A stretch of DNA of 64,000 nucleotides from Pseudonocardia sp. HH130629-09 (lineage in GTDB: Bacteria > Actinomycetota > Actinomycetes > Mycobacteriales > Pseudonocardiaceae). The stretch covers positions 2,790,001 to 2,854,000 of the forward strand of contig NZ_CP011868.1 of NCBI RefSeq assembly GCF_001294645.1. The letters are read 5' to 3'. The notes below the pieces were generated by a model. That model was not told where the DNA came from and ran no database searches. It saw only the letters and a list, made by a program, of their open reading frames with translations. Numbering within the stretch: the first letter of the stretch is position 1; every line of letters starts with the position of its first letter. Both the position numbers and the translations under genes were made by a program. Below are positions 20,798 to 29,670 of this stretch, piece by piece.

Positions 20798-21819
20798 ACG
20801 AGGTCCTCCGCGAACAGGCACGCCGACGCCCGCCCACCGGGGAGCGGGATCAGCGGCGGGTCGGTCTCCCGGCAGCGGTCCACGGCGCGCGGGCAGCGCG
20901 GGTGGAACGGGCAGCCGTCGGGGATGGCGGTGAGCGTCGGCGGGAGCCCGGTGATCGCCCGCAGCTCGGTGCCCCTGCTGTCCAGGCGCGGGATCGAGGC
21001 GAGCAGCGCCTCGGTGTAGGGGTGGCGCGGATCGGCGAAGAGCTGGTGGACGTCGCCCTGCTCGACGATCCGGCCCGCGTACATCACCGCGATCCGGTCG
21101 GCGACCTCCGCCACGACACCGAGGTCGTGGGTGATGAGGACCAGCCCCATCTCCCGCTCCCGCTGGATGTCGGCCAGCAGGTCCATGATCTGGGCCTGCA
21201 CGGTGACGTCGAGGGCGGTCGTCGGCTCGTCGGCGATGAGCACATCCGGGTCCAGCGCCAGCGACATCGCGATCATGACGCGCTGGCGCATGCCGCCGGA
21301 GAACTCGTGCGGGAAGTTCGTGACCCGCTGCTTCGCTCCGGGGATCCCGACCAGGTCGAGCAGCTCGACGGCGCGGGTGCGCGCGTCGCGCCTGCTCATG
21401 CCCCGCCGGGTGCGGAGCTGCTCACCGATCTGGAACCCGACGGTGAAGACCGGGTTCAGCGCGGACAGCGCGTCCTGGAAGATCATCGCGACGTTCTCGC
21501 CGCGCAGCTCCCGGCGCCGTTCCTCGGTCGCGGTGAGCAGATCCTCACCGCGGTAGCGGACGGCGCCACCGGCGATCCGGGCGGGCGGCATCGGGAGGAT
21601 GCCCATCACCGTGTTCGCGGTGACCGACTTCCCGGAGCCGGACTCGCCCAGCACGGCGAGGGTCTCCCCCGCGCGCACGTGGTAGCTCACGCCGTTCAGC
21701 ACCCGGGCGAGGCCGTCGCGGGTGTGGAACTCGACGTGCAGGTCCTCCACCTCGAGCAGCGGCGCACCGGCCTGCCCGGGCCCGGCCGGGGCAGGACTCG
21801 TCTGGCTGTCGGGGCTCAT
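20794..21819 (-). CDS. oppD: Oligopeptide/dipeptide ABC transporter ATP-binding protein (OppD/DppD)
   Basis: 341 residues. Walker [11 protein letters not shown]-loop [10 protein letters not shown], signature FSGGMRQRV, Walker [12 protein letters not shown]-loop THDLGV, and a C-terminal oligo_HPY domain with GCPFHPRCP. The first 20 residues are a Pro/Ala-rich extension. Its ATG overlaps the oppC stop (ATGA) and its stop overlaps oppF, so stoichiometry is held by translational coupling. Confidence 0.93.
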   Translation of the reverse strand: MSPDSQTSPAPAGPGQAGAPLLEVEDLHVEFHTRDGLARVLNGVSYHVRAGETLAVLGESGSGKSVTANTVMGILPMPPARIAGGAVRYRGEDLLTATEERRRELRGENVAMIFQDALSALNPVFTVGFQIGEQLRTRRGMSRRDARTRAVELLDLVGIPGAKQRVTNFPHEFSGGMRQRVMIAMSLALDPDVLIADEPTTALDVTVQAQIMDLLADIQREREMGLVLITHDLGVVAEVADRIAVMYAGRIVEQGDVHQLFADPRHPYTEALLASIPRLDSRGTELRAITGLPPTLTAIPDGCPFHPRCPRAVDRCRETDPPLIPLPGGRASACLFAEDLV

Positions 21820-22754
21820 GACCGGCCCTTCGGGTCGAACGCGTCGCGCACGGCGTCGCCGAGCAGCACGAAGGCCAGCACGGTGACGACGAGGAACGCG
21901 CCGGGGAACAGCAGCAGGTGCGGCGAGGTCCGCAGGTAGCTCTGCGCCTCGCTGATCATCACGCCCCAGGACACGACGGGGTCGCGCAGGCCGACGCCGA
22001 GGAACGACAGGGTCGCCTCCGCGCCGATGAACGCGCCGAGCGCGATCGTCGCGTACACCATCACCGGCGCGACGGTGTTGGGCAGCATGTGGCGCCAGAT
22101 GATCCGCCACGGGCTCGCGCCGAGCGCCCGGGCGGCCTTGACGTAGTCCTGGTTGCGGGCGGCGATCGCGGCGGACCGCATGATCCGCATGACGATCGGC
22201 CAGGACAGCAGCCCGATCGTGCCGATCACCAGGCCGCTGATGCCGATCACACTCTGCCCCACCGACGCGCGGAAGGTGGAGAGCACGACGATGGCGCCGA
22301 GGACGAACGGCACGCCGAAGAACACGTCGGCGACGCGGGCGAGCAGCGAGTCGACCCAGCCGCCGGCGAAACCGGCGATGAGGCCCATGACGGCGCCGAC
22401 GAGCACGACCGCCGCCGTCGCCAGCACCCCGACCACGATCGAGACGCGGGTGCCGTAGACGGTCCGGGCGAAGACGTCGCGGCCGAGGTGGTCGTAGCCG
22501 AACCATGCCTGGGCAGACGGGTCCTGCCTCGCTCGCGACAGGTCGCCCAGGGTCGGGTCGACCGAGGTGAACAGCTGCGGGAACGCGGCCATCACCAGCA
22601 GGAACGTGATGAGGCCCGCCGCGACGAGGAACAGGGGGCGGCGACGCAGGTCGTGCCAGGCGTCCCCGCTGAGGCTGCGGGTGCGGGCCGACACCTCGGC
22701 GGCGCCGCCGGTGGCGACGGGCTTGTCCGCGGTGGCGGTGGTGGGGTCAGTCAA
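21816..22754 (-). CDS. oppC: Peptide ABC transporter permease (OppC/DppC)
   Basis: 312-residue inner-membrane permease with the OppC N-terminal domain (LRRRPLFLVAAGLI) and a BPD_transp_1 domain. The EAA loop that contacts the ATPases reads ARALGASPWRIIWRHMLPNT. I use TTG at 22754, which overlaps the oppB stop by 8 bases and has AGGA eight bases upstream; no closer ATG or GTG fits the conserved N-terminus. Partners are OppB in the membrane and OppD/OppF inside. Confidence 0.88.
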   Translation of the reverse strand: MTDPTTATADKPVATGGAAEVSARTRSLSGDAWHDLRRRPLFLVAAGLITFLLVMAAFPQLFTSVDPTLGDLSRARQDPSAQAWFGYDHLGRDVFARTVYGTRVSIVVGVLATAAVVLVGAVMGLIAGFAGGWVDSLLARVADVFFGVPFVLGAIVVLSTFRASVGQSVIGISGLVIGTIGLLSWPIVMRIMRSAAIAARNQDYVKAARALGASPWRIIWRHMLPNTVAPVMVYATIALGAFIGAEATLSFLGVGLRDPVVSWGVMISEAQSYLRTSPHLLLFPGAFLVVTVLAFVLLGDAVRDAFDPKGRS

Positions 22755-23673
22755 GACGGATCCTCGGGTCGAGCAGCGCGTAGGTGACGTCCACGACCAG
22801 GTTCGCGAGCAGGTAGACGATCACCAGCAGGACGACGACGCCGGTGACGACCACGCCGTCGAGCCGCTGGATGGACCCGAAGATCAGCCCGCCGATCCCC
22901 CGGATGTTGAAGATGCCCTCGGTGACGATGGCTCCGCCCATGAGCGTGCCGAAGTCCGCACCGAGGAAGGTGATCACCGGGATCGCCGAGTTGCGGGTCA
23001 GGTGGACGCCGACGACGCGGCGCCGGGTCAGGCCCTTCGCCGTCGCCGTGCGGACGTAGTCGGCCCGCAGGTTCTCCGCGATCGACGTGCGGGTCAGGCG
23101 GGCGACGTAGGCGAGCGACAGGCTGCCGAGCACGTAGCCGGGCACGATCAGGTCCAGGAGACCCGGGTCCGCCGGGACCGTCGGCGGGATCAGGCCCAGC
23201 CGCAGGCCGAGGACCGACTGCAGCACGTAGCCGGTCACGAACACCGGCACGGCGACCAGGAACAGCGTCGCGGTGAGCACGACGTTGTCGAGGAAACCGC
23301 CGGGCCGCAGCCCGGTGAGCACGCCCGCGGCCAGGCCGATGACCGCCTGGATGACCAGCGCGACGACCGCGAGCTTGATCGTGACCGGGTAGGCGTTCGC
23401 GATCAGCGTCGCGACCTCCTGGCCGCGGAAGTTCTCGCCGAAGTCGCCCTGCAGCAGGTTGCCGAGGTACGTGGCGTACTGGACGAAGATCGACTGGTCG
23501 AGCCCGTACTCCTCGCGCATGCGCTCGATGAACGCGGGCGGGCATGCCTGGTCACCGCACTTGCCGGCGAGCGGGTCGCCGGGCAGCGCCCAGACCATGA
23601 AGTAGATGAGGAACGTGGTGCCGAGGAAGACCGGCACGAGCTGCAGGAGTCGTCGCAGGACATAGCGCCCCAC
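22747..23673 (-). CDS. oppB: Peptide ABC transporter permease (OppB/DppB)
   Basis: 308 residues with the family opening VLRRLLQLVPVFLGTTFLIY, an extracytoplasmic region after TM1 with a cysteine pair (GKCGDQACP, unusual for this position), and the EAA motif ATAKGLTRRRVVGVHLTRNS. The GTG start at 23673 follows GGAGGTGACCC. It is separated from oppA by 100 bases carrying two strong hairpins, while all later junctions overlap. Confidence 0.92.
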   Translation of the reverse strand: MGRYVLRRLLQLVPVFLGTTFLIYFMVWALPGDPLAGKCGDQACPPAFIERMREEYGLDQSIFVQYATYLGNLLQGDFGENFRGQEVATLIANAYPVTIKLAVVALVIQAVIGLAAGVLTGLRPGGFLDNVVLTATLFLVAVPVFVTGYVLQSVLGLRLGLIPPTVPADPGLLDLIVPGYVLGSLSLAYVARLTRTSIAENLRADYVRTATAKGLTRRRVVGVHLTRNSAIPVITFLGADFGTLMGGAIVTEGIFNIRGIGGLIFGSIQRLDGVVVTGVVVLLVIVYLLANLVVDVTYALLDPRIRLD

Positions 23674-23693
23674 GGGTCACCTCCGGGTTCGGG

Positions 23694-23754
23694 GTGCCCG
23701 GCGGTTCGCGCCGGGCACCTGTACCGGCGGCCGGGTGGTCACCCGGCCGCCGGT
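23694..23754 (-). promoter_or_regulatory. Two tandem perfect hairpins between oppA and oppB
   Basis: Stem 1 pairs 23694-23703 with 23709-23718 (10 bp, five-base loop). Stem 2 pairs 23723-23737 with 23740-23754 (15 bp, two-base loop). Neither is followed by a T tract on the minus strand. Such hairpins between a receptor gene and its permease genes usually stabilise the receptor message or attenuate downstream transcription. Confidence 0.7.
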
Positions 23755-23773
23755 GTGTGGTGGTGGGACGGGG

Positions 23774-25384
23774 TCACTCCTGGACGGTCACGGACTCCAG
23801 GTCGAGCTCACGGCCGTAGGTCAGCTCGACGTTCTGAAGGCGCGGCGACCAGCCGAACTGCGCGGACTGGTCGTTGATCACGACGGACGGCATGTCCTGG
23901 ATCAGGACGCGCTCGGCCTCGGCCCACAGCGCGTTGGCCTCCTCGGCGGTGGCGGCGGTCGAACCCTGGTCGACCAGGTCGTCGAAACGCGGGTTGGTGT
24001 AGCCGCTGTTGTTGTTCGCCGCGCCCGTCGTGTACTGCGGACGCAGGACGTAGTCCATGGTCGGGGTCGAGACGACCCAGCCGGTGCGGTAGATGCCGGT
24101 CAGGGTCTCGGCACGGCGCTGGTCGAGGAACTCCGAGAAGGTCGGGACCGGCACGAAGTTGCACGGCACGCCCAGGGTGTTGCTGATGCTGACGCAGGCG
24201 GCCTGCATCCACTCGCGGTTGATCGCCGAGTCGACGTTGGAGATCAGCTCGATCGGGCCGGTGAAGCCGGACGCGTCGAACTGCTGCTTGGCCCGCTCCG
24301 GGGAGAAGGTGCACAGCTCGCCGCACTGGTCGTCGACCTTGCCGGGGACGCCCTCGGGGACGAAGCCGGTGGCCGGCTGCACGAGTCCGTTGTAGACGTT
24401 GTTGATGATCGCCTCGCGGTCGACGGCCATCGAGATCGCCTGCCGCAGCTGCGGGTCGGCGTAGCGCTGGTCGTAGATCGGGAAGGTCATCGTGTTGATG
24501 CCGGCGTAGGGCTGGTTGCCGTTCCGGTCCGCGAGGTCCTGCTGGTACAGGTTGTCGATCAGGAACGAGCCGGGGATGGACTCGAGGAAGTCGAGGTTGC
24601 CGCTGACGACGTCCTGGTAGGCGGCCTCGCTGTCGGCGTAGAAGCGGAACTCGACACCACCGACCGACACCGGCTGCTCGCCACCCCACTCCTCGAAGCG
24701 GGTCACGGTGACGTTCTGGTCGGGCACCCGGGCCTCGTAGCGGAACGGACCGTTGCCGATCGGGTTCGCCTCGAACGCGGCCGGGTCGGCGAAGAACGAC
24801 TCGGGCATCGGGTAGAACGCCACGTCGCCCAGGGTGCTCACGAAGATCGGCGACGGCGCGGTCAGCGCGACGGTGAAGGTGCGGTCGTCGACGACCCGCA
24901 GGCCGGACATGGCCTGCGCGGTCGGCTCGCCCTCCGCCGGGTTGACCTGGTCGAAACCGGCGATGTTGGAGAAGAAGTCCGAGCTGGACTGGGCGTTGGT
25001 CTTCAGCGCGACGAAGTTCCACGCGTCGACGAAGCTCGTCGCCGTGACGGGCGTGCCGTCGTGGAACGTCCAGCCCTCCTCGATGCGGATCGTCCAGTTC
25101 TGCGAGTCGGGCGACTCGATCGACTCGGCGACCGCGTTCTCGGGCTCGCCCTGCTGGTTGTAGTCGACCAGCCCGGACCACAGCGCATCGAGGATCTTGC
25201 TGCCGCCGACCTCGCGGGTGTTGCCCGGAAGCAGCGCGTTCTCGGGCTCGGTGCCGTAGACCGAGATCGTGGGGGCGCCCTGGGCGTCGCCCGTGGTGCC
25301 ACCTCCCCCGCCACCACAGGCGCTGAGCACCAGCGCGGAGGAGAGGGAGAGCGCGAGCAGCGCCGCGACTCGAGTTGATCGCAT
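23774..25384 (-). CDS. oppA: Peptide ABC transporter substrate-binding lipoprotein (OppA/DppA)
   Basis: 536-residue SBP_bac_5 protein. Its signal peptide has the lipobox LSAC with Cys23 as lipid anchor, followed by a glycine-rich linker. Family features include WTFHDGTPVTA around residue 105, PIGNGPFRYE, and the C-terminal QFGWSPRLQN. It captures the substrate outside the membrane for OppBC. Ligand specificity cannot be read; peptides, nickel chelates or oligosaccharides all occur in this family. It is the first gene of oppABCDF and is preceded by about 790 bases without genes. Confidence 0.92.
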   Translation of the reverse strand: MRSTRVAALLALSLSSALVLSACGGGGGGTTGDAQGAPTISVYGTEPENALLPGNTREVGGSKILDALWSGLVDYNQQGEPENAVAESIESPDSQNWTIRIEEGWTFHDGTPVTATSFVDAWNFVALKTNAQSSSDFFSNIAGFDQVNPAEGEPTAQAMSGLRVVDDRTFTVALTAPSPIFVSTLGDVAFYPMPESFFADPAAFEANPIGNGPFRYEARVPDQNVTVTRFEEWGGEQPVSVGGVEFRFYADSEAAYQDVVSGNLDFLESIPGSFLIDNLYQQDLADRNGNQPYAGINTMTFPIYDQRYADPQLRQAISMAVDREAIINNVYNGLVQPATGFVPEGVPGKVDDQCGELCTFSPERAKQQFDASGFTGPIELISNVDSAINREWMQAACVSISNTLGVPCNFVPVPTFSEFLDQRRAETLTGIYRTGWVVSTPTMDYVLRPQYTTGAANNNSGYTNPRFDDLVDQGSTAATAEEANALWAEAERVLIQDMPSVVINDQSAQFGWSPRLQNVELTYGRELDLESVTVQE

Positions 25385-26178
25385 CAGAGTCCTGTCTGTC
25401 CGGGACGGCCGCGCTTCGGCGGGTGGGAGGGCGGCCGGTGTGGTTCGGTGATGGCTCGCACGGTAACCACAGCATCGCGGTTCTCCGGTTACGAATCCAT
25501 TGCGTCCACTGTCCTTGCGGGAAGCAACGCGGAATTGCGTGCGACCGTCGGTGACCGGATCGCGACATCGCGTCCGCCCGCATCCTCACGCAGAACACAT
25601 CAGCGCAGGTGGGGGCGAATGTTGCACATTGCAACATTGCGTTGCGCATCGCACGGTGTGTACTCGACTGTGACCAGTATCACTGCATGGGAGTCCGCGA
25701 GCCCCTGAGCAGCGAGGGCGCCCCACTCGGCAGTGCACGACCCGACGCGGAGTCATCACCCGTCCCGCTCCTCGGGAACGATCCTCCACCCATCGGGACG
25801 GCACGGCCGTCGGCACACCGCCGCCGCCGCACGGTTCCTTCGCATTCTCCGGAATTCACCGAGCACGCCCGGAGAAACCGCTCCAAAATTCGGAGAGCAG
25901 TTTCCGCCGCCGCCGCGCGCCGTCTTTCCGAACGCCCGGGCGCCCCTGCCGGCGTTCGTGGATGAACTGCGTGAACGGTGCGGCCGGTCGTCGCCCGGAC
26001 CTCCGCGAGCCCACCCCCGGTGGGCTCTTCACCTGCAGTACCGGCGGTTCACCGGCCGGCGGGCGCCGCCGGACCGGGTGTCACCGCGTTTCCCGGAGCG
26101 TCAAACGCTCGACGCACGCCTTTCAGGAAGGGACACCGGAACGGTCATTCGAGTACGACCGTACCAAAAGGGCCGTAC
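25385..26178. other. Gene-free region of about 790 bases upstream of oppA
   Basis: I find no convincing gene. It contains the oppA leader, a lower-GC stretch (about 25450-25700) with a 19-bp palindrome at 25619-25637 plus further ATTGC/TTGCG motifs, and an inverted repeat downstream of the esterase gene at 26151-26180. Short ORFs on either strand (for example 25609-25965 plus) lack normal third-position GC bias and known motifs. Confidence 0.6.
25619..25637. promoter_or_regulatory. 19-bp palindromic operator candidate ATGTTGCA-CAT-TGCAACAT
   Basis: The eight-base arms are perfect. It is followed at once by ATTGCGTTGCGCAT, which repeats the TTGC motif. It lies about 235 bases upstream of oppA in a locally AT-richer stretch. 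The binding protein is not known. Confidence 0.6.
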
Positions 26179-26180
26179 TC
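26151..26180 (-). terminator. Possible terminator of the CE15 esterase gene
   Basis: GAGTACG (26151-26157) and CGTACTC (26174-26180) form seven-base arms around a 16-base loop and overlap the esterase stop codon. There is no T tract; assignment is tentative. Confidence 0.35.
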
Positions 26181-27489
26181 ACCCCTGCGCCGGCCGGGCG
26201 AACAGATCGCCCTCGAGATAGATGTTCCAGTCGGCCGCCTTGAGGCCGTGCCCGCCGGAGCGGAGGTGGTAGCTCATGGCGGGCCCGCTGAACGCCGTGT
26301 CGCTGGCCGGCTTCCAGCCCGTCGTGCCCAGACCGTTGTCGCCGAGGCCGTAGAGGTCGTAGATCCCGGTCGCGGCCTCGTAGGCGAGGAACTCGCCTTC
26401 CGGGTCGGCGTTGGAGTCGCCGCTCGCGCTGGCGACGACCAACCGTCGCGGAGCGACGAGCCCCATCAGCTCGTGCTGGTCGACCGGCAGCTCGTCGACC
26501 TTGTCGCCGTAGGCCTTGTAGGTCTGCGGGAACCAGTGCGGGAAGGAGCTGTTGACCCGCGACACCGTCTCGGCGCCCACTCCCCCGTCACCGCGGCGGG
26601 CGAGCTTCGCGCCGGTCGAGCCGGAGTTGTTGGAGATGACGGCGGCGAAGCGCGGGTCCTGGGCTCCGGCCCAGAGAGCGGCCTTGCCGCTGCGGGAGTG
26701 CCCGATGACCGCGATCTTCGTCGGATCGATGTCCGCGTCGGTCTGCAGGTAGTCCATGGCCCGGCTCGCACCCCAGGCCCAGGCGGCGATGGCGCGGCCC
26801 GCGTCGTCGGGCAGGTCGCTGCCCGACGGGTAGAACAGGTCGATCATCTTGCTGCGGTAGCTGCCGCTGTCGTCCGGGGCGATCTGGTCGGCGTCGATCT
26901 GGGCGAAGGCGTAACCCGCCTTGGCGATCGTCGAGACCGGTGCGTAGTCCGAGGACTGACCCGGGTCGTCGGACACCGAACCCCGGTGGTCGATCATCAG
27001 GAAGGTGCCGCGCGGGGTCTGCCCCTTCGGCACGAACAGCCGCAGCGTGAAGGACCCGGTGCCCTCCGGGCCGGTGATGCCGATGGTGACCTTCTTGAGG
27101 ACGACGTCGCCGTCGTCGCTGGTCCGGACGTCGAAGGTCTGCTTGGTCGGCTTGGGCAGCGGCTGGCCGTAGACGTTCTCGCGGAACGCCGCCAGCAGCT
27201 CCGCGCGGCGGGTGCCCTCCCACTGGGCGGCGGTGGTGACCCCGGTGCCGTCGAGCAGGCGCAGCGGGTTGGGGTACTGCGTGCCGTCGATCGTCACCGT
27301 CGCGGCGACGGCGAGACCCGCGGCCGGAGCCGTCGCGTAGGAGACGGGCGCGACCGGGGCGGCCGTGCCACCCGCCGCGCCCACGAGCCCGGTCGCGGCG
27401 ACCGCGCCGACGACGACCAGCGACGTCACGGTCCGCGCGACGGGGTGCGGGACACGGCGCCGGCTGCGCGGGCTGATCGATGTGGACAC
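26179..27489 (-). CDS. Secreted glucuronoyl esterase-like (CE15) alpha/beta hydrolase
   Basis: 436 residues. The N-terminus has an arginine-rich stretch (SRRRVPHPVART) and a hydrophobic segment ending in GGTAAPVAP, an export signal that may be Tat-type. The mature part shows the CE15 nucleophile motif GHSRSGKAALW (Ser265) where GCSRxGKGA is typical, then SNNSGSTGAKLARRGDGG and a C-terminal SGGHGLKAADW with the probable catalytic His. CE15 enzymes split ester bonds between glucuronic acid of xylan and lignin alcohols. GTG 27489 is seven bases after TAGCGT, whereas the long upstream extension looks non-coding. It may supply uronate to the ManD operon 20 kb away (inference). Confidence 0.82.
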   Translation of the reverse strand: MSTSISPRSRRRVPHPVARTVTSLVVVGAVAATGLVGAAGGTAAPVAPVSYATAPAAGLAVAATVTIDGTQYPNPLRLLDGTGVTTAAQWEGTRRAELLAAFRENVYGQPLPKPTKQTFDVRTSDDGDVVLKKVTIGITGPEGTGSFTLRLFVPKGQTPRGTFLMIDHRGSVSDDPGQSSDYAPVSTIAKAGYAFAQIDADQIAPDDSGSYRSKMIDLFYPSGSDLPDDAGRAIAAWAWGASRAMDYLQTDADIDPTKIAVIGHSRSGKAALWAGAQDPRFAAVISNNSGSTGAKLARRGDGGVGAETVSRVNSSFPHWFPQTYKAYGDKVDELPVDQHELMGLVAPRRLVVASASGDSNADPEGEFLAYEAATGIYDLYGLGDNGLGTTGWKPASDTAFSGPAMSYHLRSGGHGLKAADWNIYLEGDLFARPAQG

Positions 27490-27882
27490 GGCTCGGACGC
27501 TACCGACGCCGGGACCCTCTGCAACCAGAGTCGCGACTATCACGTCGATCGGGCGACGATCTGGCGCACCGATCGGATGACCTCGGGCCGTGACGGTGTC
27601 GCCGCAGGTGACGAAGGAGTAGGAGGCGGCCATCCGGCCGCACGGAGGGGTGCCCGATGGCGTTCGCGGTCGCGAACCCGCTCACCGCGGTCGGTCCCGC
27701 GCCGCGGTGCCGTGCGGGTCTCCGCCGACGGGCGGCGACCGCGGCTTCCCGTGGCGCCCGCAGCCGGGGCCGGCGAGATGGACGAGCGGCACGCGCGACC
27801 GGTCGACCCCCTGACAGCCCCCCTCGTCGACGCCCCGGGACACCGGCGGACCCCACCGCGGCAGACCCGCCCGGAAGGGATC
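27490..27882. other. Intergenic region between divergent esterase and hydrolase genes
   Basis: About 390 bases. It holds the esterase -10 hexamer TAGCGT (27497-27502, minus strand) and the palindrome GTTCGCG-GT-CGCGAAC at 27662-27677, which almost repeats the one at 19421. I see no convincing gene; ORFs crossing it are shadows. Confidence 0.55.
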
Positions 27883-28836
27883 ATGGGAGACGTGGACGTA
27901 CGGAGGTGCCCAGTGGCGGACCGGTCCCCCCAGGAGCGCGAGATCCTGCTGCACGGACAGCGCCTGAGGTACCGCGAGACCGGCCGTGGCGAGGGCCCGA
28001 CGGTCCTGCTCGTGCACGGCCTGGCCGCCAGCTCGCGCACCTGGGCACCAGTGTTCGACGCTCTCGACGGCGGGCTGCACGTGATCGCCCCGGACCTGCT
28101 CGGCCACGGGGCCAGCGAGGCACCGCGCAGCGGTGACTACTCCCTCGGCGGCTACGCGACCGGGCTGCGGGACCTGCTGGCCGCGCTCGACGTCGACGGG
28201 GCGACGATCGTCGGCCACTCGTTCGGCGGCGGTGTCGCGATGCAGTTCGCCCACCAGTTCCCCGAGTTCACCGAGCGCGTCGTGCTCGTCTCCAGCGGTG
28301 GCCTCGGCCACGACCTGACCCTCGCGCTGCGCGCGGCGAGCCTGCCGGGCACCGAGCTGGTGCTGCGGTCGGCGGCCTCGCTGACCCCGCAGTGGATGCG
28401 GCGCGCGGCGCACCGCCTCGCCCACCGCGTCGGGCGCGTCCCGCGTTCGGACATCGACGGCGTGCACACCGCGCTGGAGGCGTTCACCGACCGCGGCACC
28501 CGCGGCGCGTTCGTACAGACCGCGCGGGGTGCGCTGGAACCGTCGGGCCAACGGCTCGACGGCGCGCAGCGGCTGCACCTGCTCCTGGAGGTCCCGGTGC
28601 TGCTCGTCGGCGGGAACCGCGACAGGGTCATCCCGCTCGCCCACACCCTCGCCGCGCACGACCGGCTGCCCGACAGCCGGCTGGAGGTGTTCGGCGACGC
28701 GGGCCACTTCCCGCACGCCGAGCAGCCCGAACGGTTCGTGGCGCTGGTGCGGGACTTCGTCCACGGGACGAGGCCGGCCGAGGGCGACCGCGACGCGCTG
28801 CGCCGCCGGATCCTGGGGCTCCCCCGGGTCGGCTGA
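27883..28836 (+). CDS. Alpha/beta hydrolase
   Basis: 317 residues. Oxyanion loop VLLVHGLAASSRTW, strand-turn APDLLGHGASEAP, nucleophile elbow GHSFGG with Ser113, catalytic Asp region VPVLLVGGNRDRVIP and His in GDAGHFPHAEQPERF, all in canonical order. The size and a helical cap around residues 145-210 fit lactone, ester or haloalkane-type hydrolases; the substrate is unknown. ATG 27883 follows GGAAGGGA at a good distance. It stands alone between gene-poor stretches. Confidence 0.87.
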   Translation: MGDVDVRRCPVADRSPQEREILLHGQRLRYRETGRGEGPTVLLVHGLAASSRTWAPVFDALDGGLHVIAPDLLGHGASEAPRSGDYSLGGYATGLRDLLAALDVDGATIVGHSFGGGVAMQFAHQFPEFTERVVLVSSGGLGHDLTLALRAASLPGTELVLRSAASLTPQWMRRAAHRLAHRVGRVPRSDIDGVHTALEAFTDRGTRGAFVQTARGALEPSGQRLDGAQRLHLLLEVPVLLVGGNRDRVIPLAHTLAAHDRLPDSRLEVFGDAGHFPHAEQPERFVALVRDFVHGTRPAEGDRDALRRRILGLPRVG

Positions 28837-28994
28837 CCCGCGGTGCGGCTCCCCGTCCGCCGCGGCTGCCCCGGGACGACCCGCTGCCCGGTCGGCACCG
28901 TCGCCGCCGGGGCCTCGGCATCCGGGCCCTTCGTGACGAGCGGAGCGAGGTGGGCCGCGTTCGTCCACCCTGGAGGTCCGCGGGCGGTAGACTC

Positions 28995-29330
28995 TCACGG
29001 ACCGGTGGCGGTCGTGGGCCGGACGGCGAGCCACAGCTCGATGTCGGCGCGCTCGCCGTCCTCGTCGTGGTAGGTCGCGCGCACGAGCGACGGCGCGGGC
29101 ACCAGCTCGTACGGGTTGGCAGGCAGCCACTCACCTCCGACCGCCCGCCACAGGGACTCCAGGGACCGCGGGAACACGCCGGAGCCGCTGAACACCGCCC
29201 AGGAGTGCGGCCGCCGTCGAGGACGTCGTATCCGGCGGTCGGAGGCCGGTCGGTCGCTGCTCCGATGTAGTACTCGCACCCACGCCACCTCGTCCTCGAA
29301 GGAGTCCTACGACGCGGGCAGGGAGGGGGT
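28995..29330 (-). pseudogene. GyrI-like effector-binding domain remnant with frame shifts
   Basis: The C-terminal half reads WAVFSGSGVFPRSLESLWR, GEWLPANPYELVPAPSLV and IELWLAVRP, typical of GyrI-like small-molecule binding domains. The segment just before it, EYYIGAATDRPPTAGYDVL, also belongs to this fold but lies in another frame, and the first part (DSFEDEVAWVR) returns to the original frame. So two compensating shifts leave an open frame with about 23 scrambled residues. An in-frame TAG lies further upstream and no DNA-binding domain is left. Confidence 0.55.
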
Positions 29331-29670
29331 GCTCTGGGAATGGCTGGAGAACGTGGCCCGGGGTGGCGGCGACGGGGCGAGCGGGGTCGGCCCGATGTGA
29401 CCGACGTCAGGTCGCCCTGTCCGGCCTCCCGATCGATCTCGGTGGCGGGTGGCGACGCCGGTCCGACGGCCGCCGAGGTTCCCCTTCGGGCACCCGGCCG
29501 CAGCCGGCGGATCCGCACCGTCACCGTGGTGGACGACCACCGCCGTCCCGGTCAGGGCCCACGAGCAGGACCAGCGCGCTCACCCGCTGCGGGATGTCCG
29601 ATCGTCGTCGACAGCCGGATGTCGGCTCGGCTGATATCGTTCTGCATAGGAACGAAATGTGCGAGGGGCT
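29331..29670. other. Gene-poor stretch between two pseudogenes
   Basis: No supportable gene in about 340 bases. The only clear structure is the operator-like inverted repeat at 29637-29655 in front of the dehydrogenase remnant. Confidence 0.5.
29637..29655. promoter_or_regulatory. Inverted repeat TCGTTC-N7-GAACGA upstream of the dehydrogenase remnant
   Basis: Six-base perfect arms, extended by further matching bases on both sides, lie 15 bases before the GTG of the broken alcohol dehydrogenase. It resembles operators of dimeric TetR- or HxlR-type repressors. No such regulator is adjacent now. Confidence 0.5.

Noticed and set aside
25609-25965. Plus-strand ORF of 118 codons upstream of oppA
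   Set aside because: No family motif, weak third-position GC bias and an operator-like palindrome at its start; more likely regulatory DNA.
26179-27633. Longer start (ATG 27633) for the CE15-like esterase
   Set aside because: The extra residues precede the export signal and show no homology, while GTG 27489 starts the signal and has a -10 hexamer seven bases upstream.
27682-29130. 482-codon minus ORF opposite the hydrolase at 27883
   Set aside because: It is antisense to a canonical alpha/beta hydrolase and lacks any domain.
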